Of a stretch of DNA of 64,000 nt, positions 41,844 through 51,673 are shown one piece after another. Positions within the stretch are counted from its first letter, which is position 1, and the number at the start of each line of letters is the position of its first letter. This DNA is from Myxococcus dinghuensis. GTDB taxonomy: Bacteria; Myxococcota; Myxococcia; Myxococcales; Myxococcaceae. Location: NCBI RefSeq assembly GCF_024198235.1, contig NZ_JAKCFB010000030.1:1-64000 (forward strand), read 5' to 3'. The notes beneath the pieces were generated by a model, which had not been told where the DNA came from, made no database searches, and saw only the letters and a program-made list of their open reading frames with translations. The position numbers and the translations under genes were made by a program.

Positions 41844-43394
41844 TCAGTTCGTCGGTGGGATGGCTCCTGGTGCCGTCACGCCCACCGAGGGCGCCGCAGG
41901 CGTCGCCGCGGGGCTCGCGCCTGGCGACACGTTGCCGGGCACTGGCGTCGCGGGGAGCGTCACGGCGGGCGTCGCGTTGAGTGGCGTGGGTGTGCCGAAC
42001 AGCGGGCTGGCGGGAGCCGCGTTGAGCGGCGCGGGCGAGCCCAGCAGCGCCGCCGGGGGAACGCCCGGGTCCGTGTTCAGCGGCTGCGCCGTGGCGATGA
42101 TGCCCGGGCTCACCTGCGCGGTCCCCAGGAACGCATCGAAGTTGCCCGCGGGCAGCGGCACCACCGCGAACGAGCCCGCCGTCACCACGTTGCTCTGCAC
42201 GTCCGTCACCGTGCGCACCGCGCCCAGCGTGGGCGAGGTTCCGGGAGGCGCCGTCCCGGGGGTCAAGAACCCCTCGGCCGCCGCCAGGGAGCCGGGCGCG
42301 GGCGTCCCGGGAACGAACCCCGAGATGTTCACGGGCGGATTCGGCGCATCCGGCGTGGTGGGGAACGCCCCGCTCGTCACCACGGGCTCCACCGGCGTGG
42401 AGAGGACGCTCGCGCCCGTGGCAATCGTCGCGCCCCCCTCCGTCACCACCGAACCCGCGGGCCCGCCCACGAAGACGCGCTCACCGCCAGCGACCGCGAC
42501 GGTATCGCTCGTCGTCGGCATCCCCAGGACCGTCGGAGGTGTCGCCAGGACTCCCGGACCGCTGCCTCCCGTCGCGGCCTCCACGGGCAACGGGGGCGTG
42601 AGCACGGGCGCCACGCCGTAGTAGACGGTGGGCGGCACCGGCGTCAGCCAGCGTGGATCCACCGTGATGTTGCCGGTGTTCTCCACCACCGCCACCCACG
42701 GCAGCGAGCGGCCATCCAGGTCGATGCCCACGTCCTCGAAGACGAACTGGATGAAGCCCCTCGGCTCCAGCCGCGCCGGGAGGTTGTACGCGAGCACCAC
42801 CAACTCCGTGTCCTCGAAGCGCGCCTGCCGCAGGAGCCGGTGCGTGTCGTCATCCGCGAACGCCCCCGCGTCGAGCGCCGCCACGTGGATGAAGGCCGCG
42901 TCCGTCAGCAGCGTCCCGTTGCGCCACACACGGCCCACGCCCCACACCGCGATGGCCGCATGGCTCCGCGTCATCGCCGCCCAGCCCAGGCCGCTGTCAC
43001 CATAGAGCGGCACGCTCAGGAGCACGCCCCCACCCACCGTGTGCGGTGGTGGCGCGGGGAGCGGCAGGGAAGGCGCTGGCTCGTAGCGCTGGAGGGGCGG
43101 GAAACCGGCCTGGGACAGCTCGACCCTGTACTCCGTCACCCCCAACCGGAACGTCGCGGAGAAGGTCGCCTGGTCGCCGTACGTGGCTTCGGGCGCGGAC
43201 ACCCGGTCGTCGACGCTGAGCGTGGCGCTCCCCGTGCCCGATTCGGCCAGGTCGGTGAACGGCAGAGGTCCCTGGATGAAGAAGCCGTCTGGCTGCTCGG
43301 TCCTCGCGCTGGCCTGACGGCCCTCGAACGTGAACCCGCCTGGCGCTGCGGCCAGCAAGCCGGACAACAGAAGCGTGGTGAGAGGTCCCGCCAT
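41844..43394 (-). CDS. Exported protein with Pro/Ala/Thr-rich low-complexity C-terminus
   Basis: A 516-residue exported protein. The ATG at 43394 is preceded by AAGGAGG, so I prefer it over an upstream in-frame ATG at 43418. A signal peptide MAGPLTTLLLSGLLAAAP is followed by a beta-rich domain to about residue 245, which includes GFIQFVFEDVGIDLDG, then a long region rich in Pro, Ala, Thr, Gly and Val with repeated PLNxxPxxP-like units to the end. This looks like a stalk or surface-exposed extension. No enzymatic motif or MYXO-CTERM tail is present. Its role is unknown; the repeats are the notable feature. Confidence 0.75.
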   Translation of the reverse strand: MAGPLTTLLLSGLLAAAPGGFTFEGRQASARTEQPDGFFIQGPLPFTDLAESGTGSATLSVDDRVSAPEATYGDQATFSATFRLGVTEYRVELSQAGFPPLQRYEPAPSLPLPAPPPHTVGGGVLLSVPLYGDSGLGWAAMTRSHAAIAVWGVGRVWRNGTLLTDAAFIHVAALDAGAFADDDTHRLLRQARFEDTELVVLAYNLPARLEPRGFIQFVFEDVGIDLDGRSLPWVAVVENTGNITVDPRWLTPVPPTVYYGVAPVLTPPLPVEAATGGSGPGVLATPPTVLGMPTTSDTVAVAGGERVFVGGPAGSVVTEGGATIATGASVLSTPVEPVVTSGAFPTTPDAPNPPVNISGFVPGTPAPGSLAAAEGFLTPGTAPPGTSPTLGAVRTVTDVQSNVVTAGSFAVVPLPAGNFDAFLGTAQVSPGIIATAQPLNTDPGVPPAALLGSPAPLNAAPASPLFGTPTPLNATPAVTLPATPVPGNVSPGASPAATPAAPSVGVTAPGAIPPTN

Positions 43395-43464
43395 CGACGC
43401 TGCCTCCTTGTGGAACAAGGTAGGCAGCGGAGCGGGGAACGGCAGTCCCCTCTCCCCAGAAGAA

Positions 43465-43983
43465 CTAGATGAGACCCCGAGCGCGGCGGATCTGCTCCAC
43501 CGTCTTGTTGTACTCGATGTCGAAGGCGCTCGTGCCCTCCTGCAGGTGCTTCAGGCGGGAGCGGGCCTCCTTGTCGATCTCGTCGTCCACGTCCAGGTGC
43601 TTCTTCATGACCTGGAAGATCTTCTGACGCAGCGAGTTGTCCGGCGAGAAGACCTCCTCGACGTTGCGGCTGATGAGCAGGAACTCGATCATCTGGTTGA
43701 TGACGTACTCGATGCCCTCGTCCCCCATCTTGAAGCCGCGGACATCCGCCATCTCGCGCTTCACCTGGTTGAACTTCGAGTAGTCATATCCGCGACGCTC
43801 CAGTGCCTCGCGCGTCGCCTGGTTCACACGCTCTTCATTCGCAAGGTATTCGCGCATGATGGCCGACAGGTCCATCTCGGCGTCCGCCACGCGCATCGGC
43901 TCCACCTCGATGTCCCCATCCTGCATGAGCTGCTGAATCGCCTCTCGCGAGATGATCGGGATCACCTTCGGATACAGCCTCAT
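43465..43983 (-). CDS. DUF507 family protein
   Basis: A 172-residue soluble protein of the DUF507 family. It is highly charged and helical: MRLYPKVIPIISREAIQQL at the start, then YDYSKFNQVKREMADVRGF and the C-terminal DIEYNKTVEQIRRARGLI. Members are common in delta-proteobacteria and Aquificae-like lineages; function is unknown. It follows uvrC by 135 nt on the same strand and may be transcribed from its own promoter in the AT-rich gap, in which a weak hairpin (44068-44083) could terminate uvrC. Confidence 0.88.
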   Translation of the reverse strand: MRLYPKVIPIISREAIQQLMQDGDIEVEPMRVADAEMDLSAIMREYLANEERVNQATREALERRGYDYSKFNQVKREMADVRGFKMGDEGIEYVINQMIEFLLISRNVEEVFSPDNSLRQKIFQVMKKHLDVDDEIDKEARSRLKHLQEGTSAFDIEYNKTVEQIRRARGLI

Positions 43984-44118
43984 GTCGGTCCCTCGCCCTC
44001 TTTGGACGTGCTCGAATCGTCAACCGCTATAAATCAGCGCCGAGCCCAGTCGCAATTAAAAACCCCAGGAACGTCGCGGTTCCAGCGCACTTCCCCCGCA
44101 GTCTGGAGCGGAAATTAA

Positions 44119-46059
44119 TCACGCCGCTCCGGGTGGCGACCCTCCCTGCGATTTTTCGTTCACCGGTTCGGCGGCGTCGTCCAACGAGGCCTCCCGGACG
44201 GGGTCCTCCGCCTCCTCGTCCGGGTGTCCGTGGAGCCCCGCATGCACCCGCTCCGCGACGGCCGGGCCCACCACCTCCGCCAGCTCCTCGATGCTCGCCT
44301 CGCCCACGCGCTTGAGCGAACCGAAGTGCCGCAGCAACGCCTTGCGCCGCACCTCGCCCACGCCCGGGATGTCCTCCAGCGCCGAGCGCACCCGGCTCTT
44401 GCGCAGCACCGTCTTCTGGAAGGTGATGGCGAAGCGATGCGCCTCGTCGCGCATGCGCGTGAGCATGAACAGCTCCGCGGAGTTCTGCGCCAGGACGATG
44501 GGGTCTTTTCGCCCCACGACGAACACACGCTCGGGGCTGCGCGCGCTCTCCGCGTCCCGGTCGAAGACCTCCAGGTCGCGGCTCTTGGCCAGGCCCACGA
44601 CGTCCACCGTGGAAACCCCCAGGTCCTTCATGGCCGCCTGCGCGCTGGCGAGCTGGCCCTTGCCACCGTCGATGACGAGCAGGTCCGGCAGGTCGTGCTC
44701 CTCCAGCCCGCGCTTGAGGCGCCGCGTCACGACCTCGTACATGCTGGCGAAGTCGTCCTGCTTCTCCAGCGTCTTGATCTTGTACTTCCGGTAACGGGAC
44801 TTGTCCGCGTCGCCGTCCGTGACGGCCACCTGTGACGCGACGATGGCGGACCCCTGGAAGTGGGAGATGTCGAAGCACTCCATCCTGCGTGGAAAGTTGC
44901 GCAATCCCAGTCGCTGTTGGAGGCGGGAGAGGACCTGGTCCGTCTCGTCCTTGGTGCGGCGGCGTTCGATGAAGGCCTGCTCGGCGTTCTTGGCGCCCAT
45001 GAGCACCAGGTCGTGCTTCTCGCCGCGCTTGGGGATGAGCACGCGCACGCGCTCGCCCTTGCGTTCGGACAGGAGGGACTCCAGGCCCTGGATGCCGTCC
45101 TCGGGCTCCAGCGGGAGGAGGACCTCCTCGGGCACGAAGCTGCCCTGGTCGTAGTAGAGGTTCACGAAGGACGCGAGCAGCTCCCCGTCCGGGAACTCCT
45201 GGCTGCCGAAGGGGAAGGCCTGGCCTCCGTTGATGCGGCCCTGACGGACCCACAACACGTAGAACAGGATGCGGTCCGCCTCGCGGTGGAAGGCGAAGAC
45301 GTCCTGGTCCTTGAAGTCCGTCGTCGCGACCTTCTGCCGCTCCAGGCTGCGCTCGATGGCCTGGAGCTGGTCGCGCACGCGCGCGGCCTCCTCGAACTTC
45401 AGGTCCAGGGAGGCGCGCTTCATGCGCAACCGCAGGCCCTCCACCAGCTCCGACGCCTTGCCCTCCAGGAACATCACCACCTCGTCCACGCTGCGGTGGT
45501 AGTCCTCCTCCGGCACGGGGTAGACACACGGCGCCGGACAGCGGCCGATCTGGTACAGCAGGCAGGGCCGCTTGCGGTTGGCCAGCACGTGGTCCGTGCA
45601 GGTGCGCAGGCGGAAGTAGCGGTTGATGATGCGCAGGGTCTCCCGGATGGCGCCGGCGCTGGAGTACGGGCCGAAGTAGCGGGCACCGTCGCGCTCGTAC
45701 TTGCGCACCACCTCCAGGCGCGGGAACGCCTGGGTGCGGTCCAGGCGCAGGGAGATGAACTGCTTGTCGTCCTTGAGCAGGACGTTGAAGCGCGGCTTGT
45801 GCTTCTTGATGAGCTCGTTCTCGAGGAGCAGCGCCTCCTTCTCGTTGTGGACGAGCACCGTCTCCAGGTCGCCGAGCATCTCGTCCAGCAGCGACACGAA
45901 CACGCGCGTGTCGCCCGTGCGCGTGAAGTACGAGCGCACCCGGCTGCGCAGGTTCACCGCCTTGCCGACGTAGATGATCTGCCCCCGGCGGTCCTTCATC
46001 AGGTACACGCCGGGTTCGGTGGGCAGGGCGTCGAGCTTCTCCTGGAGCCTGGCGTCCAT
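44119..46059 (-). CDS. uvrC: UvrABC system protein C (excinuclease)
   Basis: A 646-residue nuclease that makes both incisions around UV-type lesions once UvrB is loaded. The N-terminal GIY-YIG domain opens with EPGVYLMKDRRGQIIYVGKA. A UVR domain lies at about residues 205-240, and the RNase H-like endonuclease half contains CFDISHFQGS. The C-terminal helix-hairpin-helix is DIPGVGEVRRKALLRHFGS. After it comes an acidic tail of about 60 residues. It starts 12 nt after the uvrB stop, so uvrB-uvrC are an operon, a less usual arrangement since the genes are dispersed in many bacteria. Confidence 0.97.
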   Translation of the reverse strand: MDARLQEKLDALPTEPGVYLMKDRRGQIIYVGKAVNLRSRVRSYFTRTGDTRVFVSLLDEMLGDLETVLVHNEKEALLLENELIKKHKPRFNVLLKDDKQFISLRLDRTQAFPRLEVVRKYERDGARYFGPYSSAGAIRETLRIINRYFRLRTCTDHVLANRKRPCLLYQIGRCPAPCVYPVPEEDYHRSVDEVVMFLEGKASELVEGLRLRMKRASLDLKFEEAARVRDQLQAIERSLERQKVATTDFKDQDVFAFHREADRILFYVLWVRQGRINGGQAFPFGSQEFPDGELLASFVNLYYDQGSFVPEEVLLPLEPEDGIQGLESLLSERKGERVRVLIPKRGEKHDLVLMGAKNAEQAFIERRRTKDETDQVLSRLQQRLGLRNFPRRMECFDISHFQGSAIVASQVAVTDGDADKSRYRKYKIKTLEKQDDFASMYEVVTRRLKRGLEEHDLPDLLVIDGGKGQLASAQAAMKDLGVSTVDVVGLAKSRDLEVFDRDAESARSPERVFVVGRKDPIVLAQNSAELFMLTRMRDEAHRFAITFQKTVLRKSRVRSALEDIPGVGEVRRKALLRHFGSLKRVGEASIEELAEVVGPAVAERVHAGLHGHPDEEAEDPVREASLDDAAEPVNEKSQGGSPPGAA

Positions 46060-46071
46060 GGGCCGCGCCTC

Positions 46072-48183
46072 CTACCGACGACTCCGGGCGCGCGACGAGC
46101 GCCCGCCCTTGCCACCCCGGCCGCGCCTGGGAGGCTCCGCGTCCTCCGCCTTGGGGGGCGCCTTGAGCAGCGAGCGCGACGCGGGCTTGAGCCCCAGGTC
46201 CATGTCCTTGAGCAGTTGGACGCGGTCGCGGTACTCGGCGGCCTTCTCGAACTGCATCTCCTCCGCCGCCTCGAGCATCTGCTTCGTGTACTCCTCGATG
46301 AGGCGTTTGATCTCCTTCGTCTCGAGCGCGTCGTCCTCGCCCTCGGCCGCCATGGGCAGCGCGGCCGCGTCGGACGCGTCGTAGGCGATGTGCTCGGAGA
46401 GGTCGGTGATGTTGCTCTTGACGGAGCGCGGGGTGATTCCGTGCGTCTTGTTGTGCTCGCGCTGGATCTCCCGGCGGCGCGTCGTCTCCTCCAGGGCCTT
46501 CTTCATCGAATCGGTGACGTGGTCCGCGTACATGATGACGCGGCCGTTCAGGTTTCGAGCGGCGCGGCCGATGGTCTGGATGAGCGACACGTGGCTGCGC
46601 AGGAAGCCCTCCTTGTCCGCGTCGAGGATGGCCACCAGCGACACCTCGGGGATGTCCAGGCCCTCGCGCAGGAGGTTGATGCCCACCAGCACGTCGAACT
46701 CGCCCTTGCGCAGGTCGCGGATGATGGCGGTGCGCTCGATGGCGTCGATGTCCGAGTGCAGGTAGCGCACGCGCACGCCCACGTCCGCGAAGTACTCGGT
46801 GAGGTCCTCCGCCATGCGCTTGGTGAGCGTCGTCACCAGGACGCGCTCCCTGCGGCTGACGCGCAGGCGCACCTCCTCGAGCAGGTCGTCCACCTGGTTG
46901 CCCACCGGACGCGTCTCCACCTCCGGGTCCGTCAGGCCCGTGGGGCGGATGATCTGCTCCACCACCACGCCCTGGGACTTCTGCAGCTCGTACTCGGACG
47001 GCGTCGCGGAGACGAACACGGCCTGGGGCACCAGCTCCTCGAACTCACCGAACTTGAGCGGCCGGTTGTCCAGCGCGCTGGGCATGCGGAAGCCGAAGTT
47101 GACCAGCGTCTCCTTGCGGGCGCGGTCACCGCGGTACATGGCGCCGATCTGCGGCACCGTCTGGTGGCTCTCGTCGATGAGGACCAGCAGGTTGCGCGGG
47201 AAGTAGTCGATGAGGCACGGCGGCGGCTCACCCGGCGAGCGCCCGGAGAAGTGCCGCGAGTAGTTCTCGATGCCGTTGCAGTAGCCCACCTGTTCGATCA
47301 TCTCCAGGTCGAACAGGGTGCGCTGCTCCAGCCGTTGCGCCTCCAGCAGCTTGCCCTCGCGCTTGAAGGTCTGGAGCTGGTCGGTCAGCTCGTCGCGGAT
47401 GGTCTGGAGCGCACGCTTGCGCACGTCCTCGCCCGCCACGTAGTGGCTCGCGGGGAAGATGACGATCTTCTCCAACGTGCCCAGCGTCACGCCGCGCAGC
47501 GGGTCGAATTCGGTGATGCGCTCCACCTCGTCGCCGAAGAAGCTGACGCGCACCGCGCGCTCCTCCTCGTAGGCGGGGAACACCTCGACGGTGTCGCCGC
47601 GCGCGCGGAACGTCCCGCGGTGGAAGTCCATGTCGTTGCGCTCGTACTGGCCCTCCACCAGCCGGCGCATGAACGCGTCGCGGCCCATGTCCGCGCCCGT
47701 GTCCACGCGCACCGCCAGGTCCACGTAGCTGCGGGCCGCGCCCAGGCCGTAGATGCAGGAGACGCTGGCGACGATGACCACGTCGTCGCGGATGCGCAGC
47801 GAGTGGGTGGCCGAGTGGCGCATCCGCTCGATGTTGTCGTTGATGGACGAGTCCTTCTCGATGAAGGTGTCCGTCGACGGGACGTAGGCCTCCGGCTGGT
47901 AGTAGTCGTAGTAGGAGACGAAGTACTCGACGGCGTTGTTCGGGAAGAGCGACTTGAACTCGCCGTAGAGCTGGGCGGCCAGCGTCTTGTTGTGCGCGAT
48001 GACCAGGGTGGGCCGCTGCACCTGGGCGATGATGTTCGCCATGGTGAACGTCTTGCCCGACCCCGTGACGCCCAGGAGGGTCTGGTAGCGGTCGCCGCGC
48101 TGCACGCCCTCGGTGAGTTCGGCGATGGCCCGGGGCTGGTCGCCCTCGGGCTGATGGTCACTGACGATCTGGAACCCCGGCAT
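46072..48183 (-). CDS. uvrB: UvrABC system protein B (damage-binding helicase)
   Basis: A 703-residue protein starting MPGFQIVSDHQPEGDQPRAI at ATG 48183; an in-frame GTG at 48201 would add six residues. Walker A is GVTGSGKTFTMA. The beta-hairpin region YYDYYQPEAYVPSTDTF, which clamps the damaged strand, is intact. Helicase motifs run through DESHQTV and QTIGRAARN, and a C-terminal UVR motif (MQFEKAAEYRDRVQLL) contacts UvrC. The tail is basic (RGRGGKGGRSSRARSRR). It verifies damage and recruits UvrC, the next gene. It is 81 nt downstream of the M28 peptidase gene. Confidence 0.97.
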   Translation of the reverse strand: MPGFQIVSDHQPEGDQPRAIAELTEGVQRGDRYQTLLGVTGSGKTFTMANIIAQVQRPTLVIAHNKTLAAQLYGEFKSLFPNNAVEYFVSYYDYYQPEAYVPSTDTFIEKDSSINDNIERMRHSATHSLRIRDDVVIVASVSCIYGLGAARSYVDLAVRVDTGADMGRDAFMRRLVEGQYERNDMDFHRGTFRARGDTVEVFPAYEEERAVRVSFFGDEVERITEFDPLRGVTLGTLEKIVIFPASHYVAGEDVRKRALQTIRDELTDQLQTFKREGKLLEAQRLEQRTLFDLEMIEQVGYCNGIENYSRHFSGRSPGEPPPCLIDYFPRNLLVLIDESHQTVPQIGAMYRGDRARKETLVNFGFRMPSALDNRPLKFGEFEELVPQAVFVSATPSEYELQKSQGVVVEQIIRPTGLTDPEVETRPVGNQVDDLLEEVRLRVSRRERVLVTTLTKRMAEDLTEYFADVGVRVRYLHSDIDAIERTAIIRDLRKGEFDVLVGINLLREGLDIPEVSLVAILDADKEGFLRSHVSLIQTIGRAARNLNGRVIMYADHVTDSMKKALEETTRRREIQREHNKTHGITPRSVKSNITDLSEHIAYDASDAAALPMAAEGEDDALETKEIKRLIEEYTKQMLEAAEEMQFEKAAEYRDRVQLLKDMDLGLKPASRSLLKAPPKAEDAEPPRRGRGGKGGRSSRARSRR

Positions 48184-48264
48184 GGCCGGAAGATCTAACA
48201 CCCGCCGCGCCAGAACACTGCACGTTTGTATCCGTCCGTCCGGCGACGGACGGAGCCCCCGGGA

Positions 48265-49965
48265 CTACTTCGAGGCGCCCTCCGAGGGAGGGGGCGTCCG
48301 GGGGGCCTTCAGCGCCTCCAGGGCCGCCAGGCGGGCGGCCTCGAACTCGTCCCCCTTGTTCCACCGGGGCAGCTCCGGGTTGCGCGCCACGTGGGCCCCC
48401 AAGAGGAAGAACAGGCGCACGTCCTCCACGGCACCGGACCAGTCCCAGTCCGGGCGCAGCTCGTCGGAGGGCTGGTGGTAGTGCTTCGCCTCCCACGTCT
48501 CGCGCTGCTGGCGGCCCCACCCCTCCGGCCGCCCCACGAAGTCCATCCCGCTGCCGAAGTAGGCGGCGGGGATGCCCCGCCGGGCGAAGTTGAACTGGTC
48601 GGAGCGGTAGAAGAAGCCGCGGTCCGACAGTTGATCCGCCTTCACCACCCGGCCCTGCGTCTTGGCCAGCGCGGTGATGACGCCGTCGAGGTCGGACTTG
48701 CCCAGGCCGATGACGGTGATGTCGCGCGTGCGCCCGTGGATGTTGGCGCCGTCGATGTTGACGTTCGCGGCGATGCGCCCCGCGGGGACGGGCGGGTGCT
48801 CCGCGAGGTACTGCGAGCCCAACAGCCCCTGCTCCTCCGCGGCCACCGCGGCGAAGAGGATGGAGCGCCGGGGCGGCTGGGGCAGCGCGCGGAAGGACTT
48901 CGCCACCGCGAGCATCGCGGAGACGCCGGCCGCGTTGTCGAGCGCGCCGTTGTAGACGAGGTCCTCGCCCGGCGCGCCCTCCTCCTTGCGGCCCAGGTGG
49001 TCGTGGTGCGCGCTGTAGAGCACCACCTCGCTGCCCAGCTTCGGGTCGGAGCCGGGCAGCATGGCCAGCACGTTGGCGGTGGGCCGGCGGCGCACCTCGT
49101 TGGCGAAGCGCGTGGACACCGTCACGCCGAGCGGCACCGGCTGGAAGTCCCGCGACTGCGCGGCGGCGCGCAGGGACTCCAGGTCCCGCCCCGCCATCTG
49201 CAGCACGCGGCGCGTGGCGGACTCCGTCATCCACGCCTTCACCTGGAGCCGGGGGCCGGACGCGGCGGGCAGTTCGAACTGCTCCCCCGTCCACGACGAC
49301 TGCACCACCTGCCACGGGTAGCCCGCGCTGGCCGGGGTGTGGAGGATGATGGCGCCGGCCGCGCCCATCTTCGCGGCCTGCTCGTACTTGTAATCCCACC
49401 GGCCGTACCAGAGCCGCGTGCGCCCCGCGAAGAGGGCCGGGTCATCCTCCGGGTCGCTGTTGAGGATGAGCAGCGTCTTGCCGCGCACGTCCATCCCCTT
49501 GAAGTCGTCCCACGCGTACTCGGGCGCCTGGATGCCGTAGCCCACGAAGACGATTTCGGACGCGTCCAGCTTCGCCTCCGCCTCCTGCACGCCGGACACC
49601 GCGATGAAGTCCTCGTGGAACTTCAGGTCCTCCACGCCGCCCGGAGCCCGGACGGACAACGTCCGCGGGTGCCCGGTGACGCCCACCAGGTCGAACGGCT
49701 GGAAGTACGTCCCATCCACGCCCGCGGGCTTCAGGCCCAGCGACTCGAACTGCGAGGCGATATAGGCCTGTCCCAGCGCGTCCCCACGCGTGCCGGGGCC
49801 ACGGCCCTCCAGCAGGTCGTGCGCGAGGAAGCGCACGTGCGCGCGGAGCACGTCCGGTTCGATGTGGGCGGAGGCGGCCTTCTCCGCCGACGTGACGAGC
49901 GGCACCCGCTGCGCGAGCGCGGGCACCGGGGACAGGGCGAGGAGCAGTGGCAGCAGGCGCTTCAT
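48265..49965 (-). CDS. M28 family zinc aminopeptidase, exported
   Basis: A 566-residue exported metallopeptidase. I start it at ATG 49965 (MKRLLPLLLALSPVPALAQ), where the signal peptide is good. A protease-associated domain sits at about residues 130-260. The M28 catalytic set is visible: YSAHHDHLG, NGALDNAAGVSAML, VAAEEQGLLGS, and an Asp in NVNIDG, all as zinc ligands or catalytic acid. Such enzymes remove N-terminal residues in the periplasm or outside. A predator such as a myxobacterium could use it to feed. It follows cysS by 42 nt. Confidence 0.92.
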   Translation of the reverse strand: MKRLLPLLLALSPVPALAQRVPLVTSAEKAASAHIEPDVLRAHVRFLAHDLLEGRGPGTRGDALGQAYIASQFESLGLKPAGVDGTYFQPFDLVGVTGHPRTLSVRAPGGVEDLKFHEDFIAVSGVQEAEAKLDASEIVFVGYGIQAPEYAWDDFKGMDVRGKTLLILNSDPEDDPALFAGRTRLWYGRWDYKYEQAAKMGAAGAIILHTPASAGYPWQVVQSSWTGEQFELPAASGPRLQVKAWMTESATRRVLQMAGRDLESLRAAAQSRDFQPVPLGVTVSTRFANEVRRRPTANVLAMLPGSDPKLGSEVVLYSAHHDHLGRKEEGAPGEDLVYNGALDNAAGVSAMLAVAKSFRALPQPPRRSILFAAVAAEEQGLLGSQYLAEHPPVPAGRIAANVNIDGANIHGRTRDITVIGLGKSDLDGVITALAKTQGRVVKADQLSDRGFFYRSDQFNFARRGIPAAYFGSGMDFVGRPEGWGRQQRETWEAKHYHQPSDELRPDWDWSGAVEDVRLFFLLGAHVARNPELPRWNKGDEFEAARLAALEALKAPRTPPPSEGASK

Positions 49966-50007
49966 GGTGACCCGAGCCCTAACACGAGGGCCCGGGTCCA
50001 TGCAGCC

Positions 50008-51489
50008 CTACGCCGAGGGCGCGGACGCCACCTTCCACGACGTCCCGGTGGGCGTATCCATGATTTCCACGCCCTTCTCCTTCAGCGTCGCGCGGACGCG
50101 GTCCGCGGCGGCGAAGTCCTTCGCGGCGCGCGCGGCGGTCCGCTCGCCCAGCAGCCGGTCCACCTCCGCCACGTCGATGCCCCGCTCACGCACGGCGCGC
50201 TCACGGCGGCGCAGGAGCCACGCGCCGGACGCGTCCTCGAAGAGGCCGAGCACGCCGGACACCTTGCGCACGTCGTCGCGCAGCGCCTGGAGCGTGCGCC
50301 CCACGAGCGCCTTGTCCTTCACCGGCGGCTTGTCGGCCAGTTCGTTCATCAGGCCGAACAGGCCGGAGAGCGCGCCCAGGCCTCCCGCCGAGTTGAAGTC
50401 GTCGTCCATCGCCGCCTCGAACTCCGCGAGGAAGCGGTGCGGGTCGCCGTGCAGCGGCCCCTGGCCGAAGTCCTTGCCGGCCACGCGCTCGTCCACCTTG
50501 CGCAGCGTCTCGTAGAAGTACTCCATGCGCGTCTCGGCGTCCGCGAGCGCCTTGTCGGAGAAGCTGAGCGGGTGGCGGTAGTGCGTGGACAGGAAGAAGA
50601 AGCGCAGGGCCTCCGGGTCCACCTTCTCCAGCGCGTCGCGCAGGCGCACCACGTTGCCCAGCGACTTGGACATCTTCGCGCCTTCCAGGTCCAGGAAGCC
50701 GCAGTGCATCCAGTACTTGGCGAACTGCTGGTCGTGCGCGGACTCGCTCTGGGCGATCTCGTTCTCGTGGTGGGGGAAGATGAGGTCGAGCGCGCCGCCG
50801 TGGATGTCGAACGTCTCGCCCAGGTACTTCTCGCTCATCGCGGAGCACTCGATGTGCCAGCCCGGACGGCCCGGCCCCCAGGGGCTCTCCCACGAGGGCT
50901 CCCCCGGCTTGGCGGCCTTCCACAGCGCGAAGTCCAGCGGCTCGTGCTTCTGCTCGCCGGGCTGCACGCGCTCGCCCACGCACAGGTCGTCGAGGTTGCG
51001 CTTGGACAGCTTCGCGTAGTCCTTGTCCGCGCTGACGGAGAAGTACACGTCGCCCTGGGACGGGTACGCGAAGCCCTTGTCCACCAGCTTCTGGATGATG
51101 GCGATGATTTCCGGGATGTGGTCGCTCACCTTCGGGGCCACGTCCGGCTCCACGAGGTGCAGCGCCGTGACGTCCTCGCGGAAGCGGTCCACGAAGCGCT
51201 GCGCCAGCGCCACCGGGGCCTCGCCCGTCTCGTTGGCCGCCTTGATGATCTTGTCATCCACGTCCGTGAAGTTGCGGACGTAGCGCACCGTGTAGCCCCG
51301 GTAGCGCAGGTAGCGGACCACCACGTCGAACGACGTGAAGGTGCGAGCATTCCCGATATGAATGTAACTGTAGACCGTGGGCCCACAGACATAGACTCCC
51401 ACACACCCCGGGACGGCAGGCTCCAGCAGTTCCTTCTGCATGGACATGGTGTTGAAGAGCCGGATGGGTGGGGGGGTCACTTGCGCCAT
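50008..51489 (-). CDS. cysS: Cysteinyl-tRNA synthetase
   Basis: A 493-residue class I synthetase that charges tRNA-Cys. The first conserved block is VYVCGPTVYSYIHIGNAR with the HIGH-like HIGN, and KMSKSLGN is the second. Zinc ligands are in the N-terminal half. The ATG at 51489 is next to AGGAGG, very close (spacing of one), while residues before IRLFNT must be present to match relatives; an alternative ATG at 51522 would add eleven residues. It is the first gene of the run cysS-M28-uvrB-uvrC on the minus strand, and divergent from the FHA gene. Confidence 0.95.
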   Translation of the reverse strand: MAQVTPPPIRLFNTMSMQKELLEPAVPGCVGVYVCGPTVYSYIHIGNARTFTSFDVVVRYLRYRGYTVRYVRNFTDVDDKIIKAANETGEAPVALAQRFVDRFREDVTALHLVEPDVAPKVSDHIPEIIAIIQKLVDKGFAYPSQGDVYFSVSADKDYAKLSKRNLDDLCVGERVQPGEQKHEPLDFALWKAAKPGEPSWESPWGPGRPGWHIECSAMSEKYLGETFDIHGGALDLIFPHHENEIAQSESAHDQQFAKYWMHCGFLDLEGAKMSKSLGNVVRLRDALEKVDPEALRFFFLSTHYRHPLSFSDKALADAETRMEYFYETLRKVDERVAGKDFGQGPLHGDPHRFLAEFEAAMDDDFNSAGGLGALSGLFGLMNELADKPPVKDKALVGRTLQALRDDVRKVSGVLGLFEDASGAWLLRRRERAVRERGIDVAEVDRLLGERTAARAAKDFAAADRVRATLKEKGVEIMDTPTGTSWKVASAPSA

Positions 51490-51673
51490 TCCTCCTGGGT
51501 TCCTTCGGGTGAGTGTGGCCATCACTCTAGGGTCGCGGTCCTGGATCAGGCCAGCTTTCACGGGCCCCGTGGGCTGGATGGCCTGGGGCCGTTAGAATCC
51601 CCGCCCTGGACAACTTCGGACGCCTGGGGCCTGAGAACCTTCCAGCCGGTCCCCAATCAGCGAGAATGGCCTC

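Noticed and set aside
44058..44083. Terminator between uvrC and the DUF507 gene
   Set aside because: On the minus strand a GGAAC/GTTCC hairpin is followed by TGGGG before the T-run; the 5-bp stem and the gap make it too weak to list as a feature.
48184..48264. Possible LexA/SOS box upstream of uvrB
   Set aside because: Only a GTTCTGG-like core is found near 48212; the rest does not match the myxobacterial LexA pattern I remember, so SOS control is not supported.
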